Notes: generated by a model from the letters alone, not told the origin. Numbered from the stretch's first letter, positions 20,401-35,400 are shown. The stretch is DNA of 64,000 nucleotides from Antedon mediterranea (GCF_964355755.1 NC_092674.1:3167001-3231000); one strand, 5' to 3'. Numbers and translations: made by a program.

Positions 20401-23400
20401 TAACTACTACCCCCGGTCAACTAACCCCCGGTCAACTATCCCTCGGTCAACTATCTCCCCCCCCCCAATCCAAATCCAAAAGTAGACAAATATATATGAC
20501 CGGTTTCTGTAAAAATGAAATCATCTGTTTTTTACGGGTGTTTCGAAACTAGAGACCCGAGACCAGAGACCTGACACGAGACCCAATACGAAAAGGGTCT
20601 CCCTTTTCGTATATTAGGGTCTCCCTTTTCGTATAGTGTGGTCTCTCTTTTCGTATAGTGGGGTCTCCCTTTTCTTAACTTATAGTGGGTCTCCCTTTTC
20701 GTATATTTGGGTCTCCCATTTTGTATATTTGGGTCTCCCTTTTCGTATATTTGGGTCTCCCTTTTCGTATAATTAGGTCTCCCCTTTCGTATATTAGGGT
20801 CTCCATTTTTGTATAGTGGGGTCTCCCTTTTCGTATAGTGGGTTCTCCCTTTTCGTACGTGAGTCTCCCTTTTCGTATATTTAGGTCTCCCTTTTTGTAT
20901 TGGGTCTCGGGTTTCTGGTCTCTGGTCTCGGGTCTCTAGTTTTGAAACACCCGTTTTTAACCGATTATTCTGTTTAACAGCACGCTAGACCCTAGATGTG
21001 CTAGATTTAAAGCACCGTATTTATTGAAAAAACGGCCTGGGCTGTTTATTGTTTAGGTGGTTTTTAGGTGGACATTTATTGGAAGAAAGTTGTTTATTCA
21101 ATGGGAGGGGGTATAATCTAATGGAAATAGACGCCGATTATTCCATATGATGTTTCATGGGAGTGACATGGTCACCGTTTATTTGAGGGGAATTTATTTA
21201 AAGATCGCCGTTTATTCGGTGAGCTAACATTGAGGTCAAATATCAAAAGTGATATTATTCTTCAAGTGTACAAAAATACATATATGACAAATTTTAGACA
21301 AAAATTAATTCTTTTAAGACCAGTGGTTATCGAAGCATTGTCCTGACCCAAAAATTATTATTATTATTAGCGAACCCAGTCTTTACAGTAAATACAGGGA
21401 GTATAATACGTTCGTCTATCCTATGATCATGTGTGACAATCTTCAGTTTATACCAGGCTATATTTATGTTCAATCTTTTACTTTTGTTTACAATAATGAA
21501 TAGTAATTCGTCAAAGTAACGAATTAAAATATAGTTAAATATATAGGTATATTAGTTATTCTTATTATACACTGTTGCAGAGTCAGGTTGTTGAATGGTC
21601 TGGGTGGTAGTTGTCCGGGTGGTAGTTGTCCAGGGGTTAGTTGTCCTACGGAGGTAGTTGTCCTAAAAGATTATTTGCCCTCGGAGTATTGTCCAGGTCC
21701 AGGAGGTAGTTGTCCTACGGGGAGTATTGTGTCAGAGGTAGTTGTCCGCGGGGTAATTACCCGGAGGAGGGGGTAATTGTCCGGGGGTAATTGTTCCTAG
21801 GGGGTAATTGTCCGGGGGTAGTTGTCCAGGGGGTAGTTGTCCAGGGGGGTTGTTGTCCTAAGGGGGTTGTTGTCCTAAGGGGGTATTTGTCCGGGGGTAG
21901 TTGTCCTAAGGGGGTAGTGGTCCAGGTGGTGGTTGTCCATGGGATAGTTTTCCGGGGGGTAAATGTCCAGGGGGTGAATATCCAGATACATGTTCTGTCA
22001 GATGTTCTTTATTTTCTGTAGGTCCGTTGCAGTTTTGAATTTGCGTTGGTAGTATGGTAGTTGGATCTGATTATATTAGTGCTTTCAAGTCCCATTTCAA
22101 TGTTATTAGAATAGTGCACACTGTGGTCTCCTTTTGAAATGGGTTTGATAGTTAGTCTGGAAACCATATTGAGTAAAAAATTGGCGCATAGCTGCATGGA
22201 GCATTGTGAAAACGATGCCATTTTATTTGCCAGAGCAGAGTGAAAGACGTTTAAACCCGGTATAAATTGGCATGATTAATTTTTTTTTTTTGAGAAATAA
22301 AAATGGTATTTATTTACCTCCACACATGCTGCCTTCATATATTGGGCAGGTTGTACTGCTACATTGACAAAACTCACCAGTAAGCTAGAAAATTAAATGT
22401 ACTGCATGGTAACTATAAACAGTTAAATTAACAACTTATCATATAGTCTGACCATTTTATGCACAACACAAGTATTATATACCATTAATACCATTGGCAA
22501 ACCTACTACATTTTTACCCTAGCCCTAATGCTGGCTTCCCATTAGATACACAACACAAGGACATAATGCAACGATTTGCTTCTACGCCCTTGCGCCTCTA
22601 GTGCGAACCAAACTTAAAGCTCTGTCTACACTATAAAACTAGTTTGACAAAAAAGTGTGATGTGCCCAAATATGATAGTGATGTGACATCATCATGTCCA
22701 TATATGGGCACATCACCTTTTTTTGTCGCATAAAGTTTGATAGTGTAGAGTCCAATTTGAGGAGTTTGAAATGTGGCTCACATATAAGTAGGTATCCCAA
22801 TGAAAGCGCACAGAGGGGTATCACTTTTGAAATATTGACGAAATTCGAAAAAGTAGTATGACTTTGATGTTAAATAAATCGTATTCAATCTTAATTAATA
22901 CTTACAAAATTTATATTGTTTGAAAGTACTTGTTTTAATCTTTGTATAAGTGTGTTTATAATTAAAATTAATGAATTAGTTGCCGAGAAAATGCGATTTT
23001 AAAACGGTTCTAAAATCCCGTCGAGCCGATTTCCGCGCGTTGAAAACCTCATCGGAAAATACCCATCAGTTTTCAAAACACGATCGCACGATTACCATTG
23101 GAGCTAGCGGATTAATTTTTGTTGTATGTTATCAGGCTTTAAATAAGCTTTAATTTGATACGAAAATCGTCTTCTATAAATAGGTTTTTCGTAACGAAAA
23201 GTCAATTTTTGTGACAAAAATCCAATTTTGATTCACCGTTTATGGAAAAATATTATGGATTTTGGTATTAAATTATAGCTAAATCTACATTGAAATCGAT
23301 AAAACATAGTTTACAAACGTATTGTGCATGGTAATTGAGCGAACTACATTTTAAAATGGTGCATGAGGCGTAAATCCCGTTCAAAATTTTAAAGATCCAA

Positions 23401-26400
23401 CCATTATAATCCGGTGAATATTGTAGTGAGTAAAATATTGTACTCTAAAATACGCGCGTGTTTGTTGTGGCGTTTTCCGTTAAGTACATTAATGCACCCT
23501 ATCAGCGAATGGTACGTTCCATATTTTGAACACGTTGTTTAGTTTTCCTCGCTCGAGTTCGACCGGCTCGACGCGAGATGTGTGACAGCAGCGATGTCGG
23601 AGATTGACATGTCCTTTTCCGTCGTAGAATATCTGGTTTTACACATTAATTTAACAACTTAAAATTGATGTAATGTGCGGAAGATTTATTATGCAAGTAT
23701 ACAATGCAAATGCGTTAGGTTAAAATGTACCGAGGAAATTTATTAAGCTAATTTACCAACGTTACATTTGACTCTGTATACGGCGGCCGAAAGTCATTAA
23801 CTGCGACCGAAATACTTTAACGGAGCGACTACTGATCGCGAGTAAGCCGTGACTTGGCCTAAACTTTAGCTCCGTATTTCAATTTAATAACGTAATAATA
23901 CGAAAAGAAAACAATTTTTATAATGTTATATATACTATTCAGGTAAACAATTAATTGTTTTAATTAACATTGATTATTTTAAATGAGTTTATTTTGACCC
24001 ATATTGTGCGTTTGCCTTAAAAGAGCATATCTTACTTAGCTTAGATTTGGTGTCATAATCATATGGGCCTAAAATCTTGTTTTACGTATTCAAAAGTTAT
24101 ATATAATAGTATTTATGATTGAAATTATAAATATAAAGTATATTAAAATATTCTAATAATTATACTTACCGAAAATTAGTGTAAAAGAAAGGAAACAGTA
24201 CACACCGTTTTTAACATACTTTTTCATTTTTTCTTTTTATAATTTTAAATTTCACCATTAAAAAAAATTTTTTTTTTCATATACACATCTAAAATATATT
24301 TATTAATGAAATATACACTACATTCTAACAAGTACAAAAAAAATTAAATGAATTAGTACAGTAGTTCAAAAGTTACAGATCATTGAAAAATTGCAGTTTT
24401 TTCATTTTTTAGGGAATTCCAGCAAAAATGGGCGTTAAATGCTTTCCTACCACTTTGCGGACCAATAATTTAAAAAATAGGTTTCGTTGAGGCTCCAAAA
24501 AAAATAGAGTTGTACAACTCTGTGATATCTATAGGTTTAACAAAATTCAAAACTTTTAACTAATTATTGTAAAAGTTATAACCTTTTAAAAATGCTTCCA
24601 ATTTCAACTGCAAAAAACACCATTTTTAGGCAAAAAATCGTATATTTTTTTACCACTTTAAATAACCATAACTTTAGAACGGGTAATCGGATTTCAATCA
24701 TTTAAATCGCAAAATGCTAATTACATTAAGTTCTTTATGGTTAACTGAAAGAAAATGTAAAAAAATTAATCTGAATTTTTTCATTGGGATACCTAATATA
24801 AGCTAGAAGAAAAGAATTACAGAAAAAATGTTGAACTTACACCTTCATTGCAAAGGCATTTACCACAAATGCAGGTACCTTTACTTGAACAGGCAATGCT
24901 TTCTCCGTCCCTTTACGAAAAAATAAAAGTGTTAATTAAATTATTACAAAGTATTAGTACTATATAATAATTACTTTAGCAAAATTTAAATCCAGACTTT
25001 CAATTAAAAAAAAAATGGTATAAGATCAATCAAAGGTGGTACACATGTTACTCTGTATCACAGGATTTGTCTAAGATACTGGACACATATAGATACAGTA
25101 CTCCTGGACTAATAATGAAGTGCAGTATTTGTTTATGTAGAGTATGTATCAATGGTGGAAACACAGGCTAGTGACTGTATTCACCAATTACACTTAAGTA
25201 AAATTTCTCCATTAAATGTTAAGTATTTCACTTAACTCAGTAAATATCTTAAGTATTTCCCTTAAATTGTATTCATTTAAGTGGGAGATTTTTTTAATTT
25301 TAAGTGTAATTATTTTCCTTAGCCTAAAGCTCTGTCTACAACAAACCAAAAAGTGTGATGTGCCTAAATATAGTAGTGTACTTCAATATGGTAGTAATAT
25401 GACATCACCATGTCCATATATATGGGCACATCACATGAAGTTTGATAGTGTAGACAGAGCTTAAGTGTGATTGGTGAATACAGCCACTGGCCCCAAGCTG
25501 GATATGCGTATGACAAACATTGTAAATACTTACGCAATACACTCATCATTGAGGACAGAGCTGCCTTCATCTAAGCTGCATTCACAGTCTTGTCCATATC
25601 TACCAGCGTTGCATTTACACACCCCACACACATTTGTTCCGTTACCATAAGTGCACTGTGATGCGCTAAGGGACTGTTATAAAATTTAAAAACGAATTTA
25701 TAATGATTGCTTTGTTTTGTTTATTAACCAGGAACAAATGTAAAAGGATGTTCATCTTTGAAGTACAGACAATTGAAATATAAAAACACAAATTATGCAA
25801 ATTATGCAAATAACCTCACCCTGGTTATTTAACTGACCAATCACAGCACACAAGTTTTAATTTAACATATGAACAAATTGTTGCTCTTCATGAAAACAAT
25901 AGAATATCTCAAGAGATAATGATTGCAACTTGTAAAGGTCTGTCTACACTATCAAACTTTATGTGACAAAAAAATTTGATATGCCCATATATGGAGACGA
26001 TGATGTATATCACTACCATATTTGAGTATATCACCACCATATTTGGGAACACCACACTTTTTTTTGTCGTCAAACTAGTTCGATAGTGTAGTTTAGACAG
26101 AGCTTTAAAAATTGTAAAATATGTACTGCAGTGTGAAAGGGATGTAACTTACAGGAGTACAGTTGCAATCACAAAGTGTTTCCACACGAACTAACACTTC
26201 CTCATTAAATCCATCTGGTTTTACAGTAAATCTGAAACAAAAAACAAAACATTAATGTTTGTATTATACAGTATGTATTTCCTGTTCAATCAATCAGAAA
26301 CTAACCAATACAAATCACAACAATAAATCAATGCACATTTTTATCACAGAGTAGTTTTGACAGTGATTCCAATTGTTTTACTTACTCAATAGCAATTAGC

Positions 26401-29400
26401 ATAATAGGAAATCAGTCATATTTAAATAAGTACAACTGTTGAATAAGTACCATTAATGAATAAATGAACCTGTTAAATAATAAGTATTGCTGTTGATTAT
26501 GTGTAACTGTTTGATAAATGCAACTTTGAATAAGTACTGCTGTTGAATAAGTGCAACTGTTAAATAAGCACATTATTAACTATTCCTCATAATGGGTAAA
26601 CTAGAGGATGGTGTTATAATACAATAGGGCTTAAGATTTAGCACTTTGTAATTTTAAATGGTTTGTTATGTATTCATTTCAAGGATAAGTGTGACAAAAA
26701 TGGTCTAAAAACCTGGGATTGAGTAAGCATACCAGTAAACCTTCATGTCTATCATTACCTTTGTTCTCCAGAAAAACAATTTTGGTTAGTAACGCTAACT
26801 TCCAGTTCAAAGGTCACAGATTCTTGACTTGCAACACTCAGACATTGTCTTGAATTGGTCGTAACTGTGTTACCACAGTAAGAGGTATATTTAACTTTAA
26901 GTGGTGACGCTGCCGTATCATCCATTCTCACTTCTGATGTGATTTGCTGAGAATATGAAACAAAATTTGCATAATGAAATTTGCATAATGACAGTGGATG
27001 AAAATAAGTAAAGAAATGCAAATAAGCACATAGTGAGAACCAATCAACTTCAAGATTGATCATGGAAGAGAAAGTTGAAGTTGAAGGAAAGAGGAAGTTG
27101 AACGAAAGAGGAAGTTGAAAGAAAGAGGAAGTTAAAGGAAAGAGGAAGTTACAGGAAAGAGAGGAAGTTGCAGGAAAAAGGAAGTTGAAAGAAAGAGGAA
27201 GTTGAAAAAAGAAAGGAAGTTACAGGAAAGAGAGGATGTTGCAGGAAAAAGGAAGTTGAAAGAAAAGATGAAGTTGACCGAAAGAGGAAGTTGAAAGAAA
27301 GAGGAAGTTGCAGGAAAAATGAAGTTGAAAAAAAGAGAATGTTGAAGGAATTGCAGGAAAAGAGGAAGTTGAAGGCAAAGAGAGGAAATTGAACGAAAGA
27401 GGAAGTTGAAAGAAAGAGGACGTTACAGGAAAGAGAGGATGTTGCAGGAAAGGGGCAGTTGAAAGAAAGAGGAAATTGCAGGAAAGAGAGGAAGTTGAAA
27501 GAAAGAGAGGAAGTTGAAGGCAAAGAGAGGAAGTTGAAGGCAAAAAGAGGAAGTTGAAGGAAAGAGAGGAAGTTGAAGGAAAGAAGAAGTTGCAGTATAA
27601 TAAAAAAAGGAAGTAGAAGATAAAGAGGAAGTTCTCTAGTATGATGAAATGGTTAGAGTGTAATTGGGAGTTACTTACTTCATAACTACTCCTTACAAGC
27701 TGAACGATGTTTGAGGAATCTGTAGCTAGTTCAGCTACTTTACCACTTTCAAAGAACTCTTTCACAAGACTCTGCAAAAATGAGAACATTTAAATGCATT
27801 GTAATTACAGTAGAACTCATTATCAAACTGACAACAAAATGCGATGTGCCAAGATATGGACATGATGATGTCCTATCACTACCATATTTAAGCATATCAC
27901 TACCATATTTGGGCACATCACACTTTTTTTGTCAAACTAGTTTGTTAGTGTAGACAGAGCATTAAAGAGACACCCTTGTGCCCAACGAAGTGTCCCTTAA
28001 TAGTGGTGTCTTAATATGGATTAATTGGCCATAGTAAAAAGTAAAATTATAAATTCTTGTGAATTAAATTGTAATTATATTTTGAAATTCCTTTCTGCTA
28101 AATTAGTCTTTACAATCAATTAGGTGATTTTGAAGAAGAAGAATGTACAATTTATTACCTTGTAAAATGGTATGTCGTCGTAGAATTGTCCTCTAGATAT
28201 TGCAAATATTGGAATTATGTTTTGTTTCTTCATTTTGCTGCTGATTTGTCCTATTGATGGATAGTCCTGCAAAATTAATATTGAATTATTAATATTGAAT
28301 TAATTACTCATAGTGATTTTCTAAAATTTAGTGCTTCACTGAAAACCTTAAGAAGAGTTAACTTATTTAAAACGTGTGTTTATTAATCAATAGTGGTTCA
28401 ATTTATACTTTAAACATTTTGTTTTCATGGCAGTACTCCACAAAACTGAACATTGACTTCGATTTAATTTGCTGGTGCTGGACCGGAACCATACCAGCAC
28501 AGGTGTGAAAGACCCTTTTAGTTATGTGGTGGCGCTGTATTGGCCTGTGACAGGATTTGAACCAAAAACCAATGAAGCATAACAACCAATAAAACCACTG
28601 TGCCACTACTTAATGTCCAAACGCTATACACCATGAAATACACATTATCATGTCTGCTATCTGCATTCAAAATTCCATGAATTCCATTGGCATTTCTAAA
28701 TTGTAGGCCTATAATTGTGACTGAGATTTTACTAGTATTGTTTCTTTAGTGTAGTAACCATTACGATCCAAGTGGCATTCTCCGTCATTTGGTGTAGATG
28801 CTTTTCCAATCTAAAAACAAATTAATAAACATATAATTTTACAAAATGTCAATTAGTAGACTAAAGAGATTACAGAAAAATACAATGTATCAAAAAAAGT
28901 TAATATTTAAATTGATATCATTTAGTTAGTAGATATAATATATAATAGTGTTTATTATTTTACTTTATCTGTCGAAAGTGGAGCATGCCGCACACCAAAC
29001 TCTACCCCTGGAAAAACACACCCCTTATTATCACCTGTCGTTGTAATGAATGATAAATAGAAATAGGAAAATGGTAATACATGGATCATGTTAAAAATTA
29101 TTTTACTGTAGTAACCACTTTTTTTACTGCCATATCATGATTTTAATTAGTTTCAATGCAACCTAAATTTGCAGTAATTGTATAAACAGTTTTATTATGT
29201 ATATCACTTTCCTATTATGTGTGTATTTTCACTTTTCTATTTATCATTTATATGATTGTAGTTAGTTTCAATGCATATAACCTAAAATAGATTGTATAAA
29301 CATGTTTAAGAATAAACAAATGTAGTTCCTGCAGTACAGTAACTGCAGTAGAATAAATTTGACATGGTTCCTTAGTAAAATGTTTTACCATAATACTAAT

Positions 29401-32400
29401 AGTGTATTTATTCTCTTGACTTTGTGTTCCTGATGGACTCCTCCCATGACATCATGACCAAAGGTGCTTCAAATGAGTCACCCTCAAATGGTTTTGAGTA
29501 ATGCTTTCACTTGTACAGGACATAAATTAAGTTTGTACTTAAACATCCCACCCACCATTTGTATAATACAGTAGGTATAGCTTTTATGGACATATTTTAA
29601 CCTGTATAGTTTTCTAGGCATTTTGAGATTTTAAATAGATTTTTTAATAACTTTTTTAAAGATGTATTGTCCCCCTGAAAAAAATAATTCTTAAAACTGT
29701 TATGCTATTTTAATTTCACCTATAGTATAGTGTATAGTGTATTAGTACATCACAGCCACTGATCACCAACTGGGCCCTCTGGGAGATCAGTCTTTGACTG
29801 AAGAGGTCAACCAGTATGAAGATAAAACAAACAAATACAAACAAACAAATAGTTATCCACTTTGACCAAAAATTGGATTGAAGAAAGAAATTATTAACCT
29901 TTAAAAAAAACTGTAATTTAAAGTAAAATAATAGTCAAATTGACCGGAAGTCAATTGGTTTTTGGTTAAATTTAACTACTTATTTAAGTTAAATCATTGT
30001 TTTATATTGTTTCGTAATAACTTCATTAAAACTGCAAAATTGGCGATTAAATTTTTTTTTTCCTGAACAATTTCATGAATGGATACTAGCTGTAGAAGAG
30101 CATTGTTTCTGATAGGTGTGATAAAGAAAGTGAGCTTTGAAACTAAATTATTTATCACTTACCTTTCCATCGAGAGCGATGTGAAAGTCAGCGTCGCTCA
30201 TATAAATAATGAAATGACGGGCTTCCTCACGCCAACCAATTTCTTTCTACGTAATAAAATTGTAAAAGTCATAAAGAAACATGCAACACATACAAAATAT
30301 TATATACATATTTGGCATGATCTAAAGTAGTTTAAACTCTGTGACACAGATAATCAGTTATATCCAATATGGATTAAAACTAAAACTGTTTTTGTACTAG
30401 AATATGACAAGAACTAATATCTAAATATGATATACTGTATATGAAGGACTAATTAATAATTGCATAAACAGCACAGAACTCGTAAGTTATGTTTATGCTG
30501 TCAAAAGTTATGTCGCGATCCTGTGATGTCCATGACGCAAACATATTTGGCACAGTCACATTAAAATATTTTTTTTACATTTTTTTATATACCTACTTAA
30601 ATTTAATATATAAGCAATAATTCAACCAAAAAATGAAATGTTTTCATAGATTTGTTTACTAGATATAGCAATTCAAACTTTCTAAAGTGTAATGTCTGTG
30701 ACTAAAAAATACTGTGGAATGCCCCTTATATTAAATCCATACGTGGGTCCTACAATTACAATACAAAAGATAGGAGATTAGTTAAGTACAGCACATTTTA
30801 GGCCGTGTTCAAAGGGAGAAGCAGAATAGTAGTAATATTGTATGGAGAGTGCAGAATCTGTTTGGGCTTTAGCCTATTTTCAATCCTGGTTATTTTTCAT
30901 TGATGACAGAATAAATATTATAATTTTTATAGTACCTTGCATACAGTAGCTTGCATGAGACCATCTAGGCCTCCCTCAGGTCTGTCTGAACTCAGTGATT
31001 TGGTTACATCTGTGAGTAATGCCTGAAAAAAAACATTTAATGAATAAAATAAATCTAGGTTGATTAGCTTAGTGATGGAAGAACATGGTGCAATGTTTAA
31101 GATAAATAATGTTTAAGATAAATAATGTTTAAGATAAATAATGTTTAAGATAAATAATGTTTAAGATAAATAATGTTTAAGATAAATAATTTTTAAGATA
31201 AATAATTTTTAAGATAAATAATGTTTAAGATAAATAATGTTTAAGATAAATAATGTTTAAGATAAATAATGTTTAAGATAAATAATGTTTAAGATAAATA
31301 ATGTTTAAGATAAAAAATGTTTACGATAAATAATGTTTAAGAATGTCACTATAGTAGAACCCATCCATTGAGACATCCCTATTAAGAGGATACTTTCCTG
31401 TGAAATGAACAAGAGGCAATATATACAGTATGTTTAATGGTTGGATCCTGTATGTGTCCTCTTAATAATAAATATTCCCTACTGTAATTGCCAAAATTGA
31501 TTTATTTTTTTACTCAATCTGTTATTTTTTATCGAAGACAACAATTGCCTCAGATTTTATAGTGTATGTTATAACCCTGTTTTAAACACTATCAAACTTT
31601 ATGTTACAAAAAAAATGTGATGTGCCCATATATGGACATGATGATGTCATATCACTACTATATTTGGGTATATCACTACCATAGCTTGGCACATCACATT
31701 TTTATGTCAAACTAGTTTGATAGTGTAGGCAGAGCTTTACACTCCTATTCAGAAGACGCCTCTATTAAGGGACCACTTCTAACGAAATGAAGTTGAGCAA
31801 TATTATGCTTTCACACCCTATTAAAGAGACACTTTGTTGGGTCCCAAAGGTGTCCTTTTAATAGGGGTTCTGCTGTGTTAGTGGTAATACCTAATCTGTA
31901 CCATGTGATAGAGAATATGTTTCCTTTGAATCAATTGGTATTAAAATACAAATATCAGAAATTGAAACATTGCATTTAATGCTCTGTGGTTTTTTATGGT
32001 TTATACTTATACACAGGTCATGTATGCTAGTAAAATTATACTTGCAACCGTCTTTATCATACATTACAATATTCTATGCATATAATTAACCTTTGACCCA
32101 CAATCGTGCAATTTAATGGATATCTTGTGTAAATCCTTCCAAGATCCAAGATGTCTTTGTAATTATGAAATTGAACGATTAATAAATGATAATCTTTTAG
32201 AATATTATATAGCTTGTATTATGCTCTATTTGAATAGCAGTGTAGTTTGTTATTCAAATCCTAGTCTTATTTTATTTTTATTAGGACATGTTTAAATTGA
32301 GGTCTTATTAAATAAAGAGAACTATGCTTGAAATATGAATGACATTGTTTGAAGGGAGGTGGTGTTGAAGGGAGAAGGAGGGGAAAAGAGATGTAAAGAT

Positions 32401-35400
32401 TATGTGATCTATCAAACTAATTTGACAAAAAAAAAGTGTTATGCGGCCAAATATGGTAGTGATGTAAATGTAATCTCATGTTTCTCTCTTATTCTATTGT
32501 TGTACCTTTGCATTGTCCTTGTTTTTTTTTAGACGAATAAATGAAATGAAAATTAAAATACAAATATGTATTTAAAACAAGAGCAAATCAGCCTGTAATA
32601 TGCATTTTAACCCAGTGATGTTATTCTGGTTTTAGCTTTTAGGAGTGGAGAAAGGTTGTGTTTTTGAAAGGAGATTTTAACTTCATAGAATCCTCTGTAT
32701 CTTTATGTTTGAATGTCATCTGTATATTTTGTATTGTTGTTAAGAGGGCCTCTTCAAGTCAGCTGTACTGACAAAGTTGACTAAAGAAAATAGCACTAAT
32801 ATTTCAATATTGTACCAAGAAAAATGTAGATTACCACAGATATTACTGTAGATAAGATTCACAATATGAACATAAAAGGAAATAAGTGGTAATTAAAACC
32901 AATAATAATCTATGACCTCAGCCAATAACCATAAGGAAAAATTCATAATTTCATTATTAGTCATACACTAGTAGTATATATAATTAGAAATTTGATATGT
33001 AAATGATTCATCTATAATACTTTACTGTCATGTGAAATTTATACTGGTTATTACTAATTTTAAATTATATACATTTGCTGAGTAATAAATTAATATTAAC
33101 ATTTAACACACATTTTTATGCAAACTGTATATTGTCTATTTACCATGAGTAGAAGGTTCGCCAAACCTGAATATACACTATAAACTGATATGACTGCAGA
33201 TGTAATAGCCACAGAAAATTGAAGCATTCAGCCCGTAAATTATAAGCAAGCAAGCTAGGAAGTTTTGTAGATTTAGATATTGAATGAGAAAGTAGGGGTG
33301 GGGAAGAGTAGAAGTGAGCAAGAGTAGGGGTGAGCAGGAGTAGGGGTGGGAAAGCGTAATGATGAAAAAGACTGGGTAGGGCTAGGAGGAGGAGAGGTGT
33401 GGAAGAGTAGGAGTGAGCAAGAGTAGGGTTAGAGTGTAGTTTTCGGTATGAGGTTGAAATGGACACCAAACCAGTAGTATATTCATTCCAACTGCAATAG
33501 TATTTTTATATAGTACATTTTTTTATTTTTTTAAATTTTTATTTGAGTTTTATCCCATTTAACTCCAATTGTTCTTCCTGTTTTGTATTTTTTGTTCATC
33601 AAAATTTATGATTGAATGAATGACCAACCAACCAACCAACCAACCTTGTAGAGACTAGGAATTATAAATAATACAATAATATAATAACCACAATGGTAAT
33701 ATTTACTTTATAATACCATATTAAGTACTTACTAACATTCTTTGCCGATGAGACTTTGCCATGAAGATTTAAAGAAGGTGGAATTATATATCTACTGGTA
33801 CCATAATGTTTTATTACTACTGTTAGCCAATGCATTAGTCCTGCCACATAGAGAACTATAATATTGATATGGTATCAACAATATCATTGGTAAACCAAGG
33901 CAATCCTGTCTTGGTTAAATTATATTGTAAAAGAGAATATCACGAGTTTTAATCCCAACTTAAAATGAACTTTTTGTGATAAAGATTTCTATAATTAAAG
34001 TTGGGAAATAAAGAAAAGTTACCCGATTCTCTGTACTGTATCTAGAAAAATCCTGTAATACAGTATCGCCTAGTATCACAGACTACAAAATACCACTTAC
34101 CCTAAACTTACATGATACAGGAATCATGTGATACAAATGACGTGCTGTATTATGGAATATGCATGTGATACTGTGAGGCAAATATTGTATGTTGAGATAC
34201 AGCGTTGATATTCGGCTAGAAAAGTATATTGTTTGTTACAACCCACCGTCTTGGGGAATACACGATTAATAATTTATATATACCTTACCTGAAACATGTT
34301 AGTGCTTTGAGAAAGAGGAAAGATATTCCTAAATCCGTATGGCTTGTCACACACATCATTTTGAAGACTAGTTAGGTATATACACGGATTTTGATTTCTA
34401 TTATCCAAAATAAAGCACAAAAAGATCATTTTTACCATATACAGAATTTATATAATGTATTAAAAACAGAATTTTATGTGCCTCTTCCCTGTTCAAATCG
34501 CCCCCATGTACGTGATTTTTTGTTCAAATTTGAATTTAAATAAACCTATAATTCGTTCTTTCTTAAGGTCTTTCTACACTACAAAACTAGTTTAACAAAA
34601 AATTGTGATGTTCCCAAATATGGTAGTGATATGTCCAAATATGGTGGTGATATGACATCATCGTGTCTATATATGGGTTCATCACATTTGTTGTCACATC
34701 AAAATTTAATAGTGTAAACTGAGCTTTGCACATTGTCAAAAATCTGAATGTAGCCAGTTGGCACTGATATCGTTCCGATCGATAAAAATGGTCTATCTCA
34801 TTGTGATTGGTCAAAGTACAAATTGCGTTGCACTTAGGTCGTTATATTGCGTCCTAAGAGTGGGGCCCAAGTTTAGGAGGTTTTGACAAAGGATTGAATG
34901 TACAAGATTTTATTAGACTACTGAGAAACGTAAATCAACTTTGAACAAAGAATTTCGCCATAATTAGCATAAAGCTTGGTTCCCACTAGGACGTAAGCGC
35001 AACGCAAGGGACCAATCACGACGCGATGGATCATCCGAACTGTCTCTTGTGATTGGTCCACTGTGTTGCGTGTACGCCCTTTATGTTCCAAGACTGATTT
35101 ATGTACAACAATTTGTACACAATTACCAACCAAGTAGAACCATGTTGTATCCCTCTTCATTAACAATAAAATATCTACTTTAGATTTTAAAGATTAAAAT
35201 GGATATTTCCTTTGAGATTAATAATAATAAATTGAATTATGAGTCAGAGGTTACAATAATGTAGTACACAGGATGTAAAAAAACATGCATCATAACAAAT
35301 CCTTTATTGTCTGTAAACTTATAGGCCTTACCAGTAAAACATTCATTTCAGCTTTATATTTATTGTATACGACGCATCATAGACAAGATATTGTCTGTTT

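Noticed and set aside
27149-27789. Two long minus-strand open frames, Phe/Ser/Leu-rich
   Set aside because: They are read through the purine minisatellite. Only the part at 27679-27771 (integrin exon 12) is real coding sequence.
33140-33469. 109-residue minus-strand frame
   Set aside because: Ser/Leu/Pro-rich frame over a GAGTAGGGGTGAGCAAGAGT-type simple repeat inside integrin intron 7.
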